This document shows positions 6,158 through 9,119 of a stretch of DNA of 9,119 nt, piece after piece. The translations under genes and the position numbers were made by a program. The DNA is from Candidatus Gastranaerophilales bacterium. GTDB taxonomy: Bacteria > Cyanobacteriota > Vampirovibrionia > Gastranaerophilales > JAQUYY01. Position 1 is the first letter of the stretch. Each line of letters starts with the position of its first letter. The notes under the pieces are model-generated. The model saw nothing but the letters and a program-made list of their open reading frames with translations, ran no database searches and was not told the origin of the DNA. Where the stretch lies: NCBI GenBank assembly GCA_028691575.1, contig JAQUYY010000063.1, forward strand, positions 1 to 9,119. Reading direction: 5' to 3'.

Positions 6158-7405
6158 ATGAGTATAGTAGTACAAAAATTTGGCGGAACATCCGTAGGAA
6201 ATGCAGATAAAATAAGAAATGTAGCTCAAGCTGCTATAAAAGAGCATAGAGCAGGAAATCAAGTAGTGGTTGTTGTATCAGCAATGGGACATACAACAGA
6301 TTATTTAGTTGAATTGGCTTCTGATATAAGCAAAAACCCAAGTTCAAGAGAGATGGATATGTTATTATCAACAGGTGAGCAAGTATCTATATCGCTTTTG
6401 GCTATGGCTATTCAAGAAGCAGGTTATGATGCAATAAGCTTAATAGCTTCTCAAATCGGAATTATAACAGAAAATGTGCATTCAAAAGCCAGGATTTTAG
6501 ATATAAAAACAGATAGACTGACAAAACATCTTAATGAAGGGAAAATAGTTGTAGCCGCAGGTTTTCAAGGTGTAACAATGACCGGCGAAATTACAACTCT
6601 AGGTCGTGGAGGTTCAGATACATCTGCAGTCGCTCTTGCAGCAGCATTAAATGCTGAAAGATGTGATATTTATACAGACGTGGATGGAGTTTATACAACT
6701 GATCCCAGAATTGTACCAAAAGCAACAAAATTAAATGAAATATCGTATATGGAAATGCTTGAATTAGCAAGTTTAGGCGCTAATGTGCTTCACCCCAGAG
6801 CTGTTGAAACAGCTAAGCAATTTAATGTGCCATTAAGAGTAAGAAGCAGTTTTAAACATGATGATTTAGGAACTTTAATTATAGGAGTAGATTTAATGGA
6901 AATTTATAAACCGGTAAGTGGCGTAGCAGCAGATTTAACACAAGTAAGAATCGCTATTTTAAAAGTTCCTGATGCACCGGGAAATGCAGCAAAAATTTTT
7001 GGTTCATTGGCGGAACAAAATGTTAGTGTTGATATGATTATTCAGTCATACGAAACTCCTGATAAAACTAATGATATTGCATTTACTGTTGCTCAATCAG
7101 ATTTTAATAAAGCAATAACCATTCTTGAAGAAGTAAAATCACAGATTAATGCATCCAAAATCATTGTTGACAAAGAAATTGCCAAAGTAAGTATTGTCGG
7201 AGCAGGTATGATTGATAGACCGGGTATTGCATCTGATATGTTTCAAGCTATTTCTGATGCGGGAATTAACATTAAAATGATTTCAACAAGTGAAATTAAA
7301 ATAAGCTGTGTTGTTGAAAAAGAACGAGCTCATGATGCAATAAAAGCTTTGCATACAAAGTTTAATCTTGATCAAACTGATGTAATAGCTACAGTAGCAG
7401 AATAA
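6158..7405 (+). CDS. lysC: Aspartate kinase (aspartokinase), alpha subunit
   Basis: Catalyses ATP-dependent phosphorylation of L-aspartate, the first step to lysine/diaminopimelate, threonine and methionine. The 415 residues match a monofunctional aspartokinase with two ACT domains. The kinase domain shows KFGGTSVG (7-14), LLSTGEQ with E74, GRGGSDTSA (149-157) and VDGVYTTDPR. ACT 1 begins around 264 (VPDAPGNAAKIFG) and ACT 2 around 344 (VSIVGAGM, then RPGIASDMF). Feedback inhibition by lysine and/or threonine is expected from the family; which one is not visible. The ATG at 6158 follows TAGG (6148-6151) at 6 bases and lies 7 bases after the TPR gene, so the two are probably cotranscribed. No lysine riboswitch fits in the short gap. 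No convincing terminator follows; only an AT-rich TTTTTAAAAA palindrome is seen just after the stop. Confidence 0.96.
   Translation: MSIVVQKFGGTSVGNADKIRNVAQAAIKEHRAGNQVVVVVSAMGHTTDYLVELASDISKNPSSREMDMLLSTGEQVSISLLAMAIQEAGYDAISLIASQIGIITENVHSKARILDIKTDRLTKHLNEGKIVVAAGFQGVTMTGEITTLGRGGSDTSAVALAAALNAERCDIYTDVDGVYTTDPRIVPKATKLNEISYMEMLELASLGANVLHPRAVETAKQFNVPLRVRSSFKHDDLGTLIIGVDLMEIYKPVSGVAADLTQVRIAILKVPDAPGNAAKIFGSLAEQNVSVDMIIQSYETPDKTNDIAFTVAQSDFNKAITILEEVKSQINASKIIVDKEIAKVSIVGAGMIDRPGIASDMFQAISDAGINIKMISTSEIKISCVVEKERAHDAIKALHTKFNLDQTDVIATVAE
6896..7405 (+). CDS. Possible internally initiated aspartokinase beta subunit
   Basis: An ATG at codon 247 of lysC is in frame and preceded by AGGAG (6883-6887) at 8 bases, a better ribosome binding site than that of the full gene. 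Starting there gives a 169-residue polypeptide containing just the ACT regulatory half. Bacillus subtilis aspartokinase II and Corynebacterium glutamicum LysC are known to make such beta subunits from in-frame internal starts at about this point, and assemble as alpha2beta2. Use of this start is inferred, not shown. Confidence 0.5.
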   Translation: MEIYKPVSGVAADLTQVRIAILKVPDAPGNAAKIFGSLAEQNVSVDMIIQSYETPDKTNDIAFTVAQSDFNKAITILEEVKSQINASKIIVDKEIAKVSIVGAGMIDRPGIASDMFQAISDAGINIKMISTSEIKISCVVEKERAHDAIKALHTKFNLDQTDVIATVAE

Positions 7406-7441
7406 CTTTTTAAAAAATCTTTATATCAATTATTTTATTTA

Positions 7442-7469
7442 TTGTAAATTTTATTTAAAAAAATATTCT
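7442..7469 (+). promoter_or_regulatory. Weak candidate promoter before the RelA/SpoT-like gene
   Basis: TTGTAA (7442-7447) and TATTCT (7464-7469) are separated by 16 bases, each matching the consensus at 4 of 6 positions. Transcription would begin near 7476, just before the hairpin at 7485-7516. In sequence this AT-rich, chance matches are common, and TATAAA at 7501 is another possible -10 element, so the assignment is tentative. Confidence 0.28.
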
Positions 7470-7484
7470 AAAATTAGCAAAAAA

Positions 7485-7516
7485 TTCTCTATTATTGTTT
7501 TATAAATAATAGGGAA
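7485..7516 (+). promoter_or_regulatory. Hairpin sequestering the Shine-Dalgarno
   Basis: The arms 7485-7496 (TTCTCTATTATT) and 7505-7516 (AATAATAGGGAA) pair over 12 bp with one G-T pair and an 8-base loop (GTTTTATA). The right arm contains the AGGGAA of the ribosome binding site just before ATG 7522, so the folded RNA would hide it. No T-run follows the stem, so it is not a terminator for lysC. The stem is AT-rich and thus marginally stable, which would suit a temperature- or ribosome-sensitive switch; the switching role is inference. Confidence 0.5.
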
Positions 7517-7521
7517 AGTTA

Positions 7522-7539
7522 ATGAGAATAAATATTTGA
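7522..7539 (+). CDS. Possible five-codon leader ORF overlapping the next start
   Basis: ATG at 7522 lies 4-5 bases after AGGGAAAG (7511-7518) and reads MRINI before TGA at 7537-7539. The stop overlaps a TTG (7536-7538) in the arrangement TTGA, which resembles the ATGA overlaps used for termination-reinitiation. It could be a translated leader that delivers ribosomes to the long downstream frame. Alternatively it marks a frameshift relative to the original start of that gene. Confidence 0.35.
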   Translation: MRINI

Positions 7540-9119
7540 CCAATATATCAAACAATTTTAATAATAAAATATTTAATGATATAAATACCGGTTCTTACGA
7601 ACAATCAGCACAAAGGCATAGATTGTTCTACACCAGTTCAATAAAGCCTGAGGATTCTTTTAATAAAAAGAAAAAAGATGCTTCAAATGATGGGAAATTT
7701 TCAATTGACGAAGCTGTTAAAAACTTTGTTGTAGGTATTATTAACCCTGTAAAATCAGTGTTTGCAGATACGAAAACCGTATTAATGACAGCAGGTATGA
7801 TTGGTGCCGGTGCAGCATTGTCGGTAGCAACATCGGGAGCTGTTTTGCCTTTGTTTATTACCGCAGGTGTAATTACCGGAGGATATCAGGTATTACATGG
7901 TATTCATAATTTAATTACTGCTAAAGATGGCGATGATGCTGAAAGAGCTTTCTTGGATTTTGGGGAAGCTACATTTATCCTGGGTTCAACTGTTCTTGGT
8001 GCTAAAGCTTCTTTAAACGGAGCAAAAGCATCCGGCATAAGAGGGATTGAAAACGTTGATGATATGAGCAGATTTCAAGCTGTTATTCAAAATATTAAAT
8101 TAACAGGTAAATCTGCTAAAATGACGGCAGAAAAATTCACTTCAGGCAGAGCTTTTAACGATTTAAAAAATGTTTTTAGCGGTTATGAAATTATTAAAAC
8201 TAAAACAAATAAAAAAGCTCCCGAGAAAGTTTCACAGGCAAAATTAGCCGAACTGGAAAAATATAGTACAGAAATATATGTTGATGGAGTTCAAAAATAT
8301 GATGACGCATTTAACGAGTTTAAAAGCATTTTACCTGACAATGTAAAACTTGATTTAAAAGGCAGATATAAAGGTTTAACGTCTATAAGAGATAAATTAA
8401 TTAAAAAAACTTTAAAAGGTGAAAATATTGATAATATAAGTATTGCAAAAGAAAATATAGGCGATTTGATAGGAACCAGAGTTATATTGAAAGATTCCAG
8501 TTCAACGCAAATAGATGATATTGTAAATTCTTTAGTTAAAGGAATAAAAAGTGGGAAACTTAACATTATTAAAGTTGAAAATTATCGTGGTGTAAATTGT
8601 GACCCGTATTTTAGTAATGCACATATTGAAAAGGTACAAATAGCTGCATTTGAAGCAGGTAAAGATATTGAAATATTATCAAGTGTAAATATACTTAAAC
8701 CTTCCGGGTATACAACAACTCAACTAAATATTATTCATAACAACGGATTAAGAGGAGAATTTCAAATCAAAGGCAAAATAGTTAACCAACTTGCTGAATG
8801 TGAACATATTGCTTATGACTTAAGAGAATCTAAAAATTTATCCAAAGGCATTAATCAATTGGGCAGATTATTTGATTTTGCAAAAAGAACTTCTTCTTCT
8901 ATGAATGAAGAACAAATCAACCTTTATAAACAATATATAAATAAAATGTATCAGCATGCCAGAAAATTGGAACAGGGAAAACCTTCCATAGAACCGATAT
9001 TCCCAAAAGAACTGAATAAAGCATTAAGTATTGAAAATTTGGATTTATTAAATTATAGAGCAAATATGATTAAAAAAGATCCGAATATTATAGCAAAAGC
9101 AACATCAATAGGCGTTGTA
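7536..9119 (+). CDS. Large protein with hydrophobic module and RelA/SpoT-like synthetase domain, 3' end cut
   Basis: The frame is open for 528 codons to the right edge; the C-terminus is outside the window. Residues 1-75 are polar (Asn- and Lys-rich). Residues 80-125 are Gly/Ala-rich and hydrophobic, enough for a transmembrane hairpin, and further Gly/Ala-rich stretches follow to about 165. Residues of about 270-430 follow the motif order of RelA/SpoT-type (p)ppGpp synthetases: RYKGLTSIRDKL (277-288, like R.K...S...K), IGDLIGTRVIL (D310, R315), PSGYTTTQL (389-397, G391-Y392), GEFQIK (E408, Q410) and AECEHIAY (420-427). The usual histidine of GYRSLH is Q396, and EIQIRT reads EFQIKG. The family match is by eye. 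No hydrolase (HD), TGS or ACT domain is seen. The start is uncertain: TTG 7536 has only a weak TGAGAA upstream, while the good ribosome binding site serves ATG 7522 in another frame. Confidence 0.66.
   Translation, partial: MTNISNNFNNKIFNDINTGSYEQSAQRHRLFYTSSIKPEDSFNKKKKDASNDGKFSIDEAVKNFVVGIINPVKSVFADTKTVLMTAGMIGAGAALSVATSGAVLPLFITAGVITGGYQVLHGIHNLITAKDGDDAERAFLDFGEATFILGSTVLGAKASLNGAKASGIRGIENVDDMSRFQAVIQNIKLTGKSAKMTAEKFTSGRAFNDLKNVFSGYEIIKTKTNKKAPEKVSQAKLAELEKYSTEIYVDGVQKYDDAFNEFKSILPDNVKLDLKGRYKGLTSIRDKLIKKTLKGENIDNISIAKENIGDLIGTRVILKDSSSTQIDDIVNSLVKGIKSGKLNIIKVENYRGVNCDPYFSNAHIEKVQIAAFEAGKDIEILSSVNILKPSGYTTTQLNIIHNNGLRGEFQIKGKIVNQLAECEHIAYDLRESKNLSKGINQLGRLFDFAKRTSSSMNEEQINLYKQYINKMYQHARKLEQGKPSIEPIFPKELNKALSIENLDLLNYRANMIKKDPNIIAKATSIGVV

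Noticed and set aside
7406..7521. Terminator after lysC
   Set aside because: The only strong hairpin (7485-7516) lacks a following T-run on the + strand. The A-run before it would suit the minus strand, but no minus-strand gene ends there.
7522..7560. Programmed frameshift joining ATG 7522 to the long frame
   Set aside because: Joining would need a -1 shift within five codons. No canonical slippery heptamer is present, and the ATT TGA C resemblance to the prfB site would give +1, the wrong direction. Leader-plus-TTG start or a sequencing error are simpler.
8291..8566. Minus-strand open frame of 91 codons, hydrophobic product
   Set aside because: It is antisense to the core of the RelA/SpoT-like domain, whose motifs fix the + strand as coding. 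The hydrophobic look results from reading Lys/Glu/Asn codons backwards.
1..9119. CRISPR arrays, tRNA or rRNA genes, insertion sequences
   Set aside because: No direct repeat-spacer pattern, transposase motif, terminal inverted repeats or tRNA cloverleaf was found by reading. The only repeat periodicity is the 102-base TPR coding period.

Overview
The window is AT-rich (roughly 30% G+C by eye), bacterial, and coded entirely on the + strand. It combines chemotaxis and flagellar genes, nonulosonic (sialic-acid-like) sugar genes, a diaminopimelate/lysine-pathway gene and an unrecognised multidomain protein. The flagellum, the low G+C, and an aspartate kinase whose catalytic half reads like the cyanobacterial type would suit a non-photosynthetic relative of cyanobacteria (Vampirovibrionia/Gastranaerophilales). 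A clostridial-type or other low-G+C flagellate is not excluded; this placement is inference without a database search.

Region 1 (1-4213) is a tight six-gene run: cheD (3' part), cheY, a fliO-like gene, a short neuB-like synthase, a KdsC-family phosphatase and a MAF/DUF115-type motility glycosyltransferase-like gene. Genes overlap or are 15-22 bases apart, and the run ends in a clear intrinsic terminator (4235-4265). The likely theme is flagellar assembly and control plus making a nine-carbon acidic sugar and placing it on flagellin. Two residues in the phosphatase point to a KDN-9-phosphate-type rather than a KDO-8-phosphate-type enzyme, which suggests a 9-phosphorylated nonulosonate route.

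Region 2 (4283-7405) restarts from an extended -10 promoter. It holds a 609-residue protein made almost wholly of tetratricopeptide repeats, followed 7 bases later by lysC (aspartate kinase). An in-frame Shine-Dalgarno and ATG inside lysC, exactly before the regulatory ACT half, suggests a separately translated beta subunit.

Region 3 (7406-9119) is the most unusual. One reading frame stays open from 7536 to the right edge (528 codons and still open). It encodes a Gly/Ala-rich hydrophobic module followed by a domain with the motif order of RelA/SpoT-type alarmone (pyrophosphokinase) synthetases. Its start region holds a 12-bp hairpin that covers the best ribosome binding site, and a five-codon leader ORF whose stop overlaps the presumed TTG start. 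The protein could be an unusual small-alarmone-synthetase fusion, possibly a toxin or effector, under translational control.
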